A stretch of DNA of 64,000 nt from Streptococcaceae bacterium (GCA_031269775.1 JAISYQ010000014.1:117744-181743), one strand, 5' to 3'; shown: positions 28,895 to 38,627, counted from the first letter of the stretch. Notes: generated by a model from the sequence alone, not told the origin. A program made the numbers and translations.

Positions 28895-30427
28895 TTATTT
28901 ATTTCCTTTGTTACGAATAACAAAACTTTGTCTTTTTTCAAAACTAGTTCCACGTTTTTTATTATTTCGATTATTCTTATATCGATAATCTTTATCTCGA
29001 TAGTTTAATCCGTCTCGTTTACGGTTATTTTTACGAGAATGCCAATTATCTCGAGTGTAGCCTTGATGGTAATTATTGCTATTATTGTAGCGTCTGCGCT
29101 CAGGTAGTGGTCTCTCAGGCGTAATTGTCACCTTTGTTTGATCTTTTGGTAAGGTGGCAAGGGTACTTAACAAATAAGCTGCCACTTCTTCTGAAGAGTA
29201 TTGCGTTAATAAACTTTTTGCTGCTACTCCATACTTTTCAACTAAGTCCTCTTTTGCTTCAATTTTTTCTGAAATTTCTTTAAAAGCTGCACCTAATGCT
29301 CCACGAAATGCTTCTGAATCAGTTGGTGGACGCATTGGAGATATTTTTTTCTTTGTTAAGAGCTCAATTGTATGAAGATAACCGATCTCATTAGGTGTTA
29401 CAAAAGTAACTGATAAACCTTCTTTGCCAGCACGACCAGTACGCCCAATACGATGAACATAAGATTCTGGATCTTGCGGAATATCGTAATTATATACATG
29501 TGTTACACCAGAAATATCCAAGCCACGTGCAGCAACATCTGTAGCTACTAAAATATCAAGTGAATTATTTTTAAATGCACGTAATACGCTCATTCGCTTC
29601 TCCTGTGTTAAATCTCCATGAATCCCTTCTGCTTTGTATCCACGTGCTTCTAATCCATGCGCTAGCTCATCAACACGACGCTTTGTTCGACCAAAAACAA
29701 TGGTCGACTCTGGCTTTTGTACATCCAATAAACGCGTCATAATGTCAAATTTTTCATAATCTTTTGCCCGAATATAATATTGATCAATTAAATCAGCAGT
29801 CATTTCTTTAGCTTTAATCTTTACATGCTCAGGTTTTTTCATAAATTTAAGACCAATACGTTTAATAGCCTCTGGCATTGTTGCTGAAAACAATAATGTT
29901 TGTCTTATTTTTGGCACTTTTGCAATGATTGCTTCGATGTCATCTAAAAAGCCCATATTCAACATCTCATCTGCTTCGTCAAGCACTAATGTTGTAATAG
30001 TTTCAAGTTTGACAGTTCGACGATTAATATGATCAAGCAAACGTCCTGGTGTTCCAACTAAAATATGTGGATGGTCCTTTAAAGCGCGAATTTGACGATT
30101 AATGTTTGCACCACCATACACAGCTTGTACACGTATTTTTTTTGTTTTCCCTAATCGCCATAACTCTTCTTGTGTTTGAATCGCAAGCTCGCGCGTTGGC
30201 GCAATTATCAGACCTTGCAAAATTTGTTTTCTTGCATCGATTTTTTGCAGCATTGGTAAACCAAAAGCAGCTGTTTTCCCTGTTCCTGTTTGCGCTTGAC
30301 CAATCACATCTTGTTCATTAAGGGCTAGTGGAATTGTTGCAGCTTGAATCGGCGTAGCTTCTTCAAAGCCAACCTTTTCAATTGACTGCAAAATTTCTGT
30401 TGATAATTTTAATTCATTAAATTTCAA
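28895..30427 (-). CDS. cshA: DEAD-box ATP-dependent RNA helicase CshA
   Basis: RNA helicase of the degradosome and cold adaptation. I choose TTG (30425-30427 on the complement), preceded by GAAAGGAAG about ten bases upstream, because the family starts with [20 protein letters not shown]; a longer frame to 30553 runs through a repeat element. Motifs: [32 protein letters not shown] ([11 protein letters not shown]), SAT, and the helicase-C motif [12 protein letters not shown]. The C-terminal tail of about 100 residues is rich in Arg, Asn, Tyr and Lys, as expected for RNA binding. Confidence 0.95.
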   Translation of the reverse strand: MKFNELKLSTEILQSIEKVGFEEATPIQAATIPLALNEQDVIGQAQTGTGKTAAFGLPMLQKIDARKQILQGLIIAPTRELAIQTQEELWRLGKTKKIRVQAVYGGANINRQIRALKDHPHILVGTPGRLLDHINRRTVKLETITTLVLDEADEMLNMGFLDDIEAIIAKVPKIRQTLLFSATMPEAIKRIGLKFMKKPEHVKIKAKEMTADLIDQYYIRAKDYEKFDIMTRLLDVQKPESTIVFGRTKRRVDELAHGLEARGYKAEGIHGDLTQEKRMSVLRAFKNNSLDILVATDVAARGLDISGVTHVYNYDIPQDPESYVHRIGRTGRAGKEGLSVTFVTPNEIGYLHTIELLTKKKISPMRPPTDSEAFRGALGAAFKEISEKIEAKEDLVEKYGVAAKSLLTQYSSEEVAAYLLSTLATLPKDQTKVTITPERPLPERRRYNNSNNYHQGYTRDNWHSRKNNRKRDGLNYRDKDYRYKNNRNNKKRGTSFEKRQSFVIRNKGNK

Positions 30428-30465
30428 AATATAAAACTTCCTTTCGATTTTTGTAGACTTTTTTA

Positions 30466-30895
30466 GAGTCTGTTTATGATTTTTAGTGAAGTGAATTGTA
30501 TTTGCCAAATTGTAAATTAAGCAAAGTTTGAAGCAATTTTTAAAGTTTACCAATTTTTAAACTTATGTGAAAAAACAACCAAAAGTTTATTGGTGTGCAT
30601 CATTATCTACGCTTTTTTAATAGACCTCCTCGAAAACTAGATTTATGAAAACTCCGTTTTCTTTTTCCCTGACGGCGACAGAAAATTCACTTTCGTTCAT
30701 TTTCTTTTATCTATCACCTAGAAGCCGTGCTTCTAGCATCAAAAAGCCTCAAAATAGCACCACGTATCTTTAAGTTTTTTTCCTTATCTCAGGAAAAAAT
30801 TGAAACGAATTCTCTTTATACCATGATTTCCGAGAAAGTCTAATGTAAGCTGAAAAGAGCGGAATTTTCGTTGTTTAAAGACCATAAACAGCCCT
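30466..30895. repeat. Second-family repeat element interrupted by MITE copy B
   Basis: The left end GAGTCTGTTTATGATTTTTA (30466) and the right end, read on the complement, GGGCTGTTTATGGTCTTTAA (near 30894) are imperfect inverted repeats. Without the MITE nested at 30622-30841 the element would be about 205 bp. It lies directly upstream of cshA and probably contributes to its 5' region. Confidence 0.5.
30622..30841. repeat. MITE copy B, long form
   Basis: Starts AGACCTCCTCGAAAACTAG and ends in AAAGTCT; AAT lies on both sides (30619-30621 and 30842-30844). The interior matches copy A, including ccctgacggcgacagaaaat and acctagaagccgtgcttcta. It is nested within another repeat. Confidence 0.85.
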
Positions 30896-31301
30896 TTAGT
30901 GATAAAAAAATCACTTCTTTACAATTCAACCGAAAAAACATTTATTCAAAATATTTTTTGAACACGGCAAAAAAGTCTGTAAAATAAATTATTTTTATTT
31001 CATGTTCATATTATAGTCGATTAACTTTCGTTTTCTTTCACATTTAGTATTTCCAGCAACTATAGCATAATATCATGATATTTATTATTAAGGCAATATG
31101 GAAGCTTTATGTTTCAAATAAAAACCACCTTCAAAAGATGTCAATGATTTTCGTGAGATAATTGTTGAGTTGATTAATTTTATTTTAAACAATAAAGTGA
31201 AGACGGTAAAATTTAACATGTGTTGTTTAATTAGTATTGATAATTAAATCAATTTTAAAGTCTATTAAGTAATTTATACGTTTTTTAGAAAGGAGCTTAT
31301 A

Positions 31302-31874
31302 ATGATGATAAATAAATTATTAAAAATGATTTGTGTATTAACCACAATTACCATATGTACAATTACAGAAACGATTTTTGCTACTAAGGAGGATCCTAAT
31401 AAATCTACTAGTTCGTCTTTTTCAAGCTTAACTCTATCTTTAGAAGAAGAAATTAATGACGATATCCTTTCTTCTGAAGATTATTTTTACTTTGACTCTG
31501 ATACTTCTATAGAACAAAAGGCTAAAGAGCTTTTGGAAAGAGTTCAGTCTACTCCAGGCCTTCCACATTCGGATCCTGTAAACCCTGTTCCTTTTACAGA
31601 ACCTGATTTTTATGAATCCGAGTTTCAAGATAGAGAAGCTTGTTATACAATTTCTCTTGATTTTTGGATTTATGATTTTGAGCGACTTAAACAAACTCTT
31701 TCGAATGAGTCTTTAGATGCTTATAAAATTTGGAATTTATGGACTGCGTCTTTCATGTGTGGACACATCGATAACCCAAAAGCACAATTTGTTGCAAGGA
31801 AAGCTTTTTTGTTATTGACATTTTTACCTGAGTTTGAATATAAAGATTGCTTTTTAGCGCGCTTGTTGTTCTAA
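31302..31874 (+). CDS. Unknown secreted protein, 190 residues
   Basis: I do not recognise a family. The N terminus is a good Sec signal peptide (MINKLLKMICVLTTITICTI, then TETIFA with a likely cut after FATK or IFA). A Ser- and acid-rich segment follows, then a Pro-rich linker (GLPHSDPVNPVPFTEPDFYE) and a Trp/Leu-rich end. AAAGGAG lies seven bases before the ATG. It is surrounded by long non-coding repeat sequence on the left and a smaller frame on the right, and resembles in style the two other secreted proteins of the window. The abrupt end may reflect truncation. Confidence 0.65.
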   Translation: MMINKLLKMICVLTTITICTITETIFATKEDPNKSTSSSFSSLTLSLEEEINDDILSSEDYFYFDSDTSIEQKAKELLERVQSTPGLPHSDPVNPVPFTEPDFYESEFQDREACYTISLDFWIYDFERLKQTLSNESLDAYKIWNLWTASFMCGHIDNPKAQFVARKAFLLLTFLPEFEYKDCFLARLLF

Positions 31875-31972
31875 TCTTTCTTGCTTAATAAGGTATTATT
31901 AGCAATCTTGCGAATTGTTGTTCTCCAGTTAGTATTAAAGCCAGGCTTCTAGCTTTATAAGATTGGTGATTT

Positions 31973-32314
31973 TTGATAGTAAATCTGCCCGTAGATATTA
32001 TTTTCCCGTCAGCAAAAGGGATATGTCATAGACTAACTTATTACTTTTTTGAAAAGGAAGAGAAGTGGATTAATTTTGTAGTTTTTCTTGCTTTAGTCAA
32101 AAGATTTAATTTATTTTTAGGTGAAATTGCTTTAGAAGCTTTTGATTATCAACAATTAAATGAAAAGCTTTTTAAGCGTTCTTGTACAAATAATGTTAAA
32201 GCTTTAAAAAAAATTTTAACAGATAAAGGTTCTGATAAAAATTTAAATGATGGAGAATATGTATGTTTGCTGTTGATGGAAAATGAAGAAAGGAAAATAA
32301 AGGTTTATTTATGA
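31973..32314 (+). pseudogene. Possible remnant downstream of the secreted protein
   Basis: A 113-codon frame starting at TTG without a clear ribosome binding site. It could be the displaced C-terminal part of the preceding gene, since there are stops in all frames between them. No family is recognised. The end runs into a repeat motif (TTTATTTATGATTTCTAGTT near 32301). Confidence 0.35.
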
Positions 32315-32340
32315 TTTCTAGTTAATAGAATTTTTAAATT

Positions 32341-32985
32341 TTATGTTGTCAAAAAAATGCTAAAAAACATAAAGCTAGCACCTAAAATTACAAACAAATG
32401 CCAGATAACATGCATAAATTTGATTTTTTTTAAGGTGTAAAAAATGGCTCCTAAAGTGTAACTGACACCTCCTGCTAGCATTAATAAAACCCCTTTTACT
32501 CCAAGAGAGTATAAAAGGGGTTGAATTGCAATTAAACAAAGCCAGCCCATTCCGATATAAAGAATGGTTGAGATTTTTGAAACATATGCTCTTTTATGTA
32601 GGGCGATTGATTTATAAATTACTCCTAAAAAGGCTAATAGCCAAATAATAATCATTAAAATTAAACCTAAAGCTCCTTTAATACTAAGTAAGCAATATGG
32701 GGTATAGCTGCCAGCAATAAGTAAATAAATCGAGCTATGATCAAAAATTTGCAAAATTTTTTTAGCTTTCGTAAAAATAAGTGAATGAAATAAAGTGGAT
32801 GATAAAAAAAGTAAAATTAAAGTTGAGCCGTAAAGAGTATAAGCTATTATATGAAGAGGAGATATATGGGCTCCTTTGACCAATAAAAATATCAATCCTA
32901 CAATACTTAATAAAGAAGCCACTCCATGAGTTATTGCATTTAATATTTCACTTAAAATCCGATAAGTTGATGATTTCATAAACAA
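32341..32985 (-). CDS. Hemolysin III family membrane protein (PAQR/YqfA type)
   Basis: 214 residues with seven hydrophobic helices. Family signatures: SEILNAITHGVASLLSIVGL at the start, SSTLFHSLIF with a histidine and serine, QIFDHSSIYLLIAGSYTPYCLL, and IWHLFVILGASFMFFSIF at the end with the last histidine. These His/Asp residues form the metal site of the PAQR superfamily. The physiological role in bacteria is unclear despite the name. It is single and divergent from cbpB. Confidence 0.9.
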   Translation of the reverse strand: MFMKSSTYRILSEILNAITHGVASLLSIVGLIFLLVKGAHISPLHIIAYTLYGSTLILLFLSSTLFHSLIFTKAKKILQIFDHSSIYLLIAGSYTPYCLLSIKGALGLILMIIIWLLAFLGVIYKSIALHKRAYVSKISTILYIGMGWLCLIAIQPLLYSLGVKGVLLMLAGGVSYTLGAIFYTLKKIKFMHVIWHLFVILGASFMFFSIFLTT

Positions 32986-33036
32986 GTCCTTTTTTTAAAA
33001 TACTGACCTTCCCTCCCAATTAAATCATAGAGATGC

Positions 33037-33042
33037 TATACT
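33037..33042 (+). promoter_or_regulatory. Extended -10 box before the CBS/aro operon
   Basis: TGC followed by TATACT (33037-33042), 57 bases before the ATG at 33099; no good -35 box is seen, as is usual with extended -10 promoters. Confidence 0.45.
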
Positions 33043-33098
33043 AGTAAATAAGTTAAAAGAACAGGCAAAGATCTTGATGGTTTATAAGGAGGCTTTAT

Positions 33099-33602
33099 AT
33101 GTTTGCAAGATCACTTGAGAAGATGTTGCTAGAGAAAAAAGAGATGTTAATGATTTCAGCTGAAAATGTTGCAAGTCTTATGATCACTAATCCACTTAAT
33201 CACGCATTATTAGTATTGTCACAAGTTCATTTTTCAAGGATTCCCGTGCTAGGGAATCAAGATCGTTTTGTCGGAACGATAGGTCTTGCTGAAGTAGCTG
33301 ATAAAATTATTGAAACGCAGGATAAAGGAATTGCTAGTCTGCAAGATTTTACCGTTGAGGATGTGGTAGATGTAACTCATCCAACCGTACCTTTTGATTG
33401 GTCACTTGACGTGGCGATGCGTTTACTTAAAGACTATAATTTTGTGCCAGTGGTAGCTGAAAAAAAGTGTTTTGCAGGGATTATTACGCGAAAAGGTTTG
33501 ATTTCTGCAGTTAATCATACATTTCATGAATTTGATAAAAAATATGTAACGATTCCACGATTAGGAAATGTTGTAGTGGGTAATTCTGGAGATGAGAAAT
33601 GA
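33099..33602 (+). CDS. cbpB: CBS-domain protein (CbpB/YkuL-like)
   Basis: 167 residues with two CBS motifs (about 20-75 and 88-150), for example HFSRIPVLGNQDRFVGTIGL and NFVPVVAEKKCFAGIITRKG. CbpB proteins of Firmicutes bind cyclic-di-AMP and interact with the (p)ppGpp synthetase Rel, as known for the family. An AAGGAGG lies eight bases before the ATG. Its stop overlaps the aroE ATG by four bases, which ties a regulatory protein to shikimate biosynthesis. Confidence 0.8.
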   Translation: MFARSLEKMLLEKKEMLMISAENVASLMITNPLNHALLVLSQVHFSRIPVLGNQDRFVGTIGLAEVADKIIETQDKGIASLQDFTVEDVVDVTHPTVPFDWSLDVAMRLLKDYNFVPVVAEKKCFAGIITRKGLISAVNHTFHEFDKKYVTIPRLGNVVVGNSGDEK

Positions 33603-34462
33603 TTACAGCAAAGACAAAATTAGCTGGAGTAATTGCAACACCAATTAAGCATAGCATTTCGCCATTAATTTATAATACTGCATTTAAAAAACTTGGAATT
33701 AATGCTGTGTATTTAGCATTTGAAACGAAACCTTTCAATTTTGCTAAGGCAATTGACGCGATAAGAGCTTTTGATATGCTGGGTGTGAATTTGTCTATGC
33801 CGTATAAGCAAAAGGCATTAAAATATATGGATGAGCTTGGGAGTGAAGTAAAATTAGTGCAGGCGATGAATACTGTTGTGCATGAAGATGGCTGTTTAAT
33901 TGGGCGCAATACCGATGGGATTGGCTATATTAAGAGTTTAGAAGCTAAAGGTTATGGTGTTAAAGGCAAGAAAATTACCGTACTTGGTGGTGGCGGTGCT
34001 GGGATAGCAATTATTGTGCAATTAGCCTTAAAAGGCGCTAGAAAAATTTCAGTGTTTAATCGTAAGTCAGACAATTTCTCTTCTTTAAAGAAGCGATTAA
34101 AAGAAATGGGTGAACAAGTAGAAATTGAGATTGAATTATTTAATCTGGCAGATGAAGCTATTTTAGAACGGGAGTTAAGTAATTCGTTTATTTTGGCTAA
34201 TACAACAAATATTGGGATGGGGAAGTTATCTTTAGACTCTCCTATTTATAATTCTCAAGTAATCCCGAAAAATGTTTTAGTGACAGATGTAATTTATTCT
34301 CCAAAAAAAACCAAACTTTTACAACAGGCAAAGCATCGTGGTGCTAAAACGATGAATGGCTTAGATATGCTTTTATATCAAGCAGCAGCATCTTTTTTTT
34401 TATGGACAGAAAAAAAGATGCCAATTGACCTTATTGAAAGAAAATTAGAGGTAAGAAAATGA
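33599..34462 (+). CDS. aroE: Shikimate dehydrogenase
   Basis: Reduces 3-dehydroshikimate to shikimate with NADPH. The 287 residues have the substrate motif GVIATPIKHSISPLIYNTAF, catalytic Lys in NLSMPYKQKAL, NTDGIGYIKSL, a nucleotide-binding GGGGAGIAIIVQ and NTTNIGM. The start overlaps cbpB by four bases, and the end overlaps aroB by four. Confidence 0.94.
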   Translation: MITAKTKLAGVIATPIKHSISPLIYNTAFKKLGINAVYLAFETKPFNFAKAIDAIRAFDMLGVNLSMPYKQKALKYMDELGSEVKLVQAMNTVVHEDGCLIGRNTDGIGYIKSLEAKGYGVKGKKITVLGGGGAGIAIIVQLALKGARKISVFNRKSDNFSSLKKRLKEMGEQVEIEIELFNLADEAILERELSNSFILANTTNIGMGKLSLDSPIYNSQVIPKNVLVTDVIYSPKKTKLLQQAKHRGAKTMNGLDMLLYQAAASFFLWTEKKMPIDLIERKLEVRK

Positions 34463-35520
34463 GGTTAACAGTAAATCTTACTACTCATTGTTATGATTTA
34501 TGGATTGAAAAAGGCGCATTATCTAAGCTTGGAGTTTGGATTACAAGTTTATGGGAGAGGCAAAAAGTTGCTATGATCACTGATAAAACAGTGGATGAGC
34601 ATTATGGATTTGAGGTTAGAAAGCAGCTTTGTACGGCAGGTTTTGAAGTTGTAAAATTTGTTATTTCACCTGGTGAGATCAGCAAGAGTTTGCAAAGTGC
34701 AGAGGATGCGTATTATTTTTTGGCAAAGCACGGATTAACCAGAAAAGATGGCATCCTTGCTTTAGGTGGCGGTGTAGTTGGTGATTTAGCAGGCTTTGTT
34801 GCCTCAACTTATCTTAGAGGTATTCATTTTTTGCAAGTACCTACGACTTTGTTGGCGCAAATTGATAGCTCAATTGGTGGTAAAACTGCAGTAAATACGC
34901 GCGTGGCTAAGAATTTAGTGGGAAGTTTTGCGCAGCCGAATGGGGTATTAATTGATCCTGATGTTTTAAAAACGCTTGAGGAAAAGCGTGTGCGCGAAGG
35001 TATTGCTGAAATCGTCAAATATGCCGCCATTGCGGATGTTGATTTATGGAAAAAGCTTGAATCGTATGAAGATGAGTGGGATTTATTAGCTCATGCTGAA
35101 GAAGTGATTTATGCATGTTGTGAGATTAAGCGACAAGTGGTGGAGGAAGACGAGTTTGATAATGGTCGACGCTTAATTTTAAATTTTGGTCATACCATTG
35201 GTCATGCTTTGGAAATAAGTGCTGGTTTTGATACGATAGCGCATGGAGAAGGAGTGGCGCTTGGTATGGTACAAATTAGTAAAATTGCTGAGCAAAAAGG
35301 ACTAATGAAAAAAGGCATAACAAAATCTCTTATTATCATGCTTAAAAAATTTCATTTACCTGTTGAATTTGCTCCGTGGGAGAAGGAAAAATTATATCAA
35401 GCGTTGATGCACGATAAAAAAGCACGTGGTGCAAAGATAAATATTGTTTTGCTAGAACAAATCGGCAAGGCCAAAATTTACTCAGTATCAATTGAGAAAG
35501 TGAAAGGTTATATAAAATGA
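34459..35520 (+). CDS. aroB: 3-Dehydroquinate synthase
   Basis: Second step of the shikimate pathway; uses NAD and a divalent metal. The 353 residues contain ALGGGVVGDLAGFVASTYLR, QVPTTLLAQIDSSIGGKTAVN, the metal ligands in EIVKYAAI and NFGHTIGHALE, and HGEGVALGM. It overlaps both neighbours by four bases and is followed by aroC. Confidence 0.95.
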   Translation: MRLTVNLTTHCYDLWIEKGALSKLGVWITSLWERQKVAMITDKTVDEHYGFEVRKQLCTAGFEVVKFVISPGEISKSLQSAEDAYYFLAKHGLTRKDGILALGGGVVGDLAGFVASTYLRGIHFLQVPTTLLAQIDSSIGGKTAVNTRVAKNLVGSFAQPNGVLIDPDVLKTLEEKRVREGIAEIVKYAAIADVDLWKKLESYEDEWDLLAHAEEVIYACCEIKRQVVEEDEFDNGRRLILNFGHTIGHALEISAGFDTIAHGEGVALGMVQISKIAEQKGLMKKGITKSLIIMLKKFHLPVEFAPWEKEKLYQALMHDKKARGAKINIVLLEQIGKAKIYSVSIEKVKGYIK

Positions 35521-36683
35521 GAATTTTAACCGCTGGAGAGTCACATGGTCCTGAGTTGACGGCGATTATTGAAGGAGTTCCAGCAGATTTGCCTTTGTTA
35601 GCAAGAGATATAAATGTTGAACTTGCTAGAAGACAAGCAGGCTACGGTCGCGGAGATCGGATGAAAATTGAAAAGGATCAGGTTTGTTTTATTTCTGGGG
35701 TGCGTCATGGGATGACAACAGGAGCTCCGCTAACGATGGTCGTTAAAAATAAGGATTTTCAAAATTGGCAGACGATTATGAGTTCTGATCTGCTCAGTAA
35801 GGAAGATAGTAAGTTGCGTCGTCTTCATCATCCTCGAGCTGGACATGCGGATTTGGTCGGTGCTCAAAAGTATCGGCATCGTGATTTGCGTAATGTTTTG
35901 GAACGCTCATCAGCACGTGAAACAACAATGCGAGTTGCTATTGGTGCAGTAGCAAAAAAAATTTTGGCAACACTTGATATTTTTATTGCTTCTCATGTAG
36001 TGAATTTAGGAGGCATTAAGGTAGTTGTGTCGGATCATTTATCAGTGCGAGAAATTTGGGAGAAAAGTGAAATTTCCGAATTACGTGTAGTGGATGTAAG
36101 TGTTGAAAAATCGATGAAAGAATTAATTGATCAAGCTAAAACTAAAGGAGATACTCTTGGTGGAATAGTCGAAGTAGTAGCTGAAGGAATGCCAGCAGGA
36201 GTTGGTAGTTATGTTCAATGGGATAAAAAATTAGATGCTCAGATATCACAGGCTTTGTTAAGTATTAATGCTTTTAAAGGTATTGAATTTGGTTTAGGTT
36301 TTAAAATGGCGAACTTTCTTGGCTCAAAAGTTATGGATGAGATTATTTGGAGTAAGAAGAAGGGTTACTCTAGGAAAACGAATCATTTAGGTGGTTTTGA
36401 AGGTGGAATGACTAATGGAATGCCACTTATTATTCGTGGTGTGATGAAACCTCTTCCAACACTTTATAAGCCGCTAATGAGTGTGGATCTTGATACGCAT
36501 AAACCTTTTCAAGCAAGAGGCGAGCGTAGTGATGTAGCGGCAACTCCAGCAGCAAGTGTAGTAGCAGAGTCAGTTGTTGCTTTTGAGTTAGCAAGAGCTT
36601 TATGTAAACAATTTACCTCAGATAATATGGAGCAGTTGAAAGAAGGAATCGCGATACAAAGGGAGTATTTGCGAGAGTTTTAA
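35517..36683 (+). CDS. aroC: Chorismate synthase
   Basis: Makes chorismate from EPSP using reduced FMN. The 388 residues begin MRILTAGESHGPELTAIIEG and include RRQAGYGRGDRM, HPRAGHADLVGAQKY, LERSSARETTMRVAIGA and GERSDVAATPAASVV, all family hallmarks. It is the last gene of the cbpB-aroE-aroB-aroC unit. Genes for aroA, aroD, aroK and DAHP synthase are not in the window. Confidence 0.97.
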   Translation: MRILTAGESHGPELTAIIEGVPADLPLLARDINVELARRQAGYGRGDRMKIEKDQVCFISGVRHGMTTGAPLTMVVKNKDFQNWQTIMSSDLLSKEDSKLRRLHHPRAGHADLVGAQKYRHRDLRNVLERSSARETTMRVAIGAVAKKILATLDIFIASHVVNLGGIKVVVSDHLSVREIWEKSEISELRVVDVSVEKSMKELIDQAKTKGDTLGGIVEVVAEGMPAGVGSYVQWDKKLDAQISQALLSINAFKGIEFGLGFKMANFLGSKVMDEIIWSKKKGYSRKTNHLGGFEGGMTNGMPLIIRGVMKPLPTLYKPLMSVDLDTHKPFQARGERSDVAATPAASVVAESVVAFELARALCKQFTSDNMEQLKEGIAIQREYLREF

Positions 36684-36838
36684 GAAAATTTAACTAAAAA
36701 ACGTTTGTATTTACTATAATTAAACTTTAATTATTGTGATACAATTTCGATAAAAAGGGTGTAAACTTTAGTGAAAATAATTTTTGGTGAGAATAATTTT
36801 AGGTAATTTATGAAAAAATAGCTCTAAGAAGGCTAAAT

Positions 36839-37140
36839 ATGATCGACCGTTTAAAAAAATTAAGAGCAATTATGCAGGAAAATCTCTTGGAAAGTTTTTT
36901 TGTTGATAATCCTTATACAAGATACAAGACGTTTTCTAACAAGTTTTACTCATTTTATTGCATGGTATTGATTTAGAGGTTTATGAAGAGCCAATGATGT
37001 CGACAAAGGCGAAAAAATATCTATAGGCAGGATGTGTGATAATGGCAGAACCATGAATTTATTTGTCAGGTATTGAAGATGATTACTCATGATTTTCATC
37101 GTTTATTAACAAAATCATCAAAAAATTTTATTATTATTTA
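36839..37140 (+). pseudogene. pepP: Relic of Xaa-Pro peptidase (pepP-like) before efp
   Basis: The N-terminal part, from ATG 36839, reads MIDRLKKLRAIMQENLLESF and FVDNPYTRY, the typical start of the family. Then come stops and frameshifts. Near 37040-37100 the pieces VITMAEP, IYLSG and IEDDYS match the conserved C-terminal block (VITVEPGIYLPG...IEDD). The central catalytic part is deleted. In many Bacilli pepP is directly upstream of efp, so position supports the identification. The remaining intergenic DNA from 36684 holds nothing else. Confidence 0.7.
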
Positions 37141-37161
37141 GGTATGGAGGAAAAATTTTTA

Positions 37162-37719
37162 ATGATTTCAGTAAATGATTTTAAAACAGGATTAACAATT
37201 GAAGTAGATGGTAATATTTGGCGTGTTATTGATTTTCAACATGTAAAGCCCGGCAAAGGTGCTGCTTTTGTTCGTTCAAAATTAAAAAATTTGCGAACAA
37301 AGGCAATGCAAGAAATAACTTTTCGTGCCGGTGAAAAGGTAGCAAAAGCACAAATTGATAATCGTAAAATGCAATATTTATACAATAATGGCACCTCTTA
37401 TGTTTTTATGGATCAAAAAACATATGAGCAAATTGAAATTCCACAAGCACAAATTGAAGATGAGTTAAAATATATGTTTGAGAATATAGAAGTTAGCATT
37501 ATGATGTATGGAGCAGAAATTATTGGTATTTCCTTACCAAATACTGTAGTGTTAGTAGTTTCAGAAACTGAACCAAATATTAAAGGGGATACTTCCTCTG
37601 GTGGTAGTAAGCCAGCAACAATGGAAACTGGTCTAGTTGTAAACGTACCTTTTTTTATTAATAAAGGGGATATATTGGTAATAAATACAACTGATGGAAC
37701 ATATGCATCACGTGCATAA
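37162..37719 (+). CDS. efp: Elongation factor P
   Basis: Relieves ribosome stalling at polyproline. I choose ATG 37162 ([20 protein letters not shown]), with GGAGGA eleven bases before; the ATG at 37144 contains that ribosome binding site in its own coding sequence. The 185 residues have the KOW-like domain with Lys32 at the tip ([12 protein letters not shown]) and the two OB domains ending [19 protein letters not shown]. It is followed by asp23 and nusB, a common order in Bacilli. Confidence 0.97.
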   Translation: MISVNDFKTGLTIEVDGNIWRVIDFQHVKPGKGAAFVRSKLKNLRTKAMQEITFRAGEKVAKAQIDNRKMQYLYNNGTSYVFMDQKTYEQIEIPQAQIEDELKYMFENIEVSIMMYGAEIIGISLPNTVVLVVSETEPNIKGDTSSGGSKPATMETGLVVNVPFFINKGDILVINTTDGTYASRA

Positions 37720-37744
37720 ATTTGTTTGGAGGAGGCGATATTTA

Positions 37745-38164
37745 ATGAATAAAGAAGAAAAAGTCACGCTTGATTCAGCAGAATTAGGAAATGTTGTTGT
37801 AGCACCAGAAGTAATTGAAGTTATTATTGGCATTGCAGCATCAAAAGTAGACGGTGTTTATGGGATGCGTGGAACATTTGCTAATAATGTTGCTAAACGT
37901 TTGGGACGTAGGGATTATGATAAAGGTATTTATTTATCAAGTGATGAGGATGAAAGTTTAATCGCTGATATTTATACTTATTTGAAATATGGTGTTAGCG
38001 TACCAAAGGTAGCCATTGATATGCAAAAGAAAGTTAAGCAACAAGTTTTTTTTATGAGTGGACTTAATTTAAAGGAGATAAATATTCATGTTGTCGGTGT
38101 TGTTTTGGAAAAATCATCAAAAGTAGATACTTCTGATTTATTTGATGATGGGGATGAAAATTAA
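37745..38164 (+). CDS. Asp23/Gls24 family envelope stress protein
   Basis: 139 residues of the alkaline-shock protein 23 family (YloU/YqhY type): LGNVVVAPEVIEVIIGIAAS, KVDGVYGMRG and VAIDMQKKVKQQV, ending in an acidic tail (SDLFDDGDEN). Placement between efp and nusB corresponds to YqhY, a protein linked to acetyl-CoA carboxylase regulation in Bacillus; that link is family knowledge, not seen here. The start at 37745 has GGAGGAGG ten bases before; an ATG at 37694 overlaps efp and is rejected. Confidence 0.9.
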   Translation: MNKEEKVTLDSAELGNVVVAPEVIEVIIGIAASKVDGVYGMRGTFANNVAKRLGRRDYDKGIYLSSDEDESLIADIYTYLKYGVSVPKVAIDMQKKVKQQVFFMSGLNLKEINIHVVGVVLEKSSKVDTSDLFDDGDEN

Positions 38165-38617
38165 ATGAGGCAAAAATTAAATCGTCATAAAATTCGTGAA
38201 AAAGCGTTGCAGGCATTATTTCCTTTAAATTTTAATCCAGATTTAACCAAGGAAGATGCGATTAAAAATGCTTTAGCTTTTGAGCATCCAGATGAATTTA
38301 TTGATGAAAAAGCAGAAAATTTTATCCCATATCTTGATATATTGGTTACAGGAGTGATTGCAAAAAAAGAGGAAATTGATCAACTTATCTCTAAACATTT
38401 AGCAGCAAAATGGAAATTACAGCGAATTGCTAAAATTGATTTAATCATTTTGCGAATTGCTATTTTTGAAATTCATTACATGGAGGAAAAAGAAATACCA
38501 GATATTGTTGCAATAAATGAGGCGATTGAGTTAACAAAAACATTCAGCGAAGAAAAATCTAGTAAATTTATTAATGGCGTGCTCTCAAGTGTTTTAAAAG
38601 AGTATCAGCATGTTTAA
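38165..38617 (+). CDS. nusB: Transcription antitermination factor NusB
   Basis: Binds boxA RNA with NusE to allow rRNA antitermination. The 150 residues show RHKIREKALQALFPL, DILVTGVIAKKEEID, AKIDLIILRIAIFEIHYM and IAINEAIELTKTFSEEKSSK plus FINGVL, the typical helical core. It starts directly after the asp23 stop. A MITE copy (38628-38788) sits ten bases after its stop and may serve as the transcript end. Confidence 0.95.
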   Translation: MRQKLNRHKIREKALQALFPLNFNPDLTKEDAIKNALAFEHPDEFIDEKAENFIPYLDILVTGVIAKKEEIDQLISKHLAAKWKLQRIAKIDLIILRIAIFEIHYMEEKEIPDIVAINEAIELTKTFSEEKSSKFINGVLSSVLKEYQHV

Positions 38618-38627
38618 ATTTTGCATT

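Noticed and set aside
30428..30553. N-terminal extension of cshA
   Set aside because: The extra 42 residues come from a repeat element; the family start and ribosome binding site fit the TTG at 30427.
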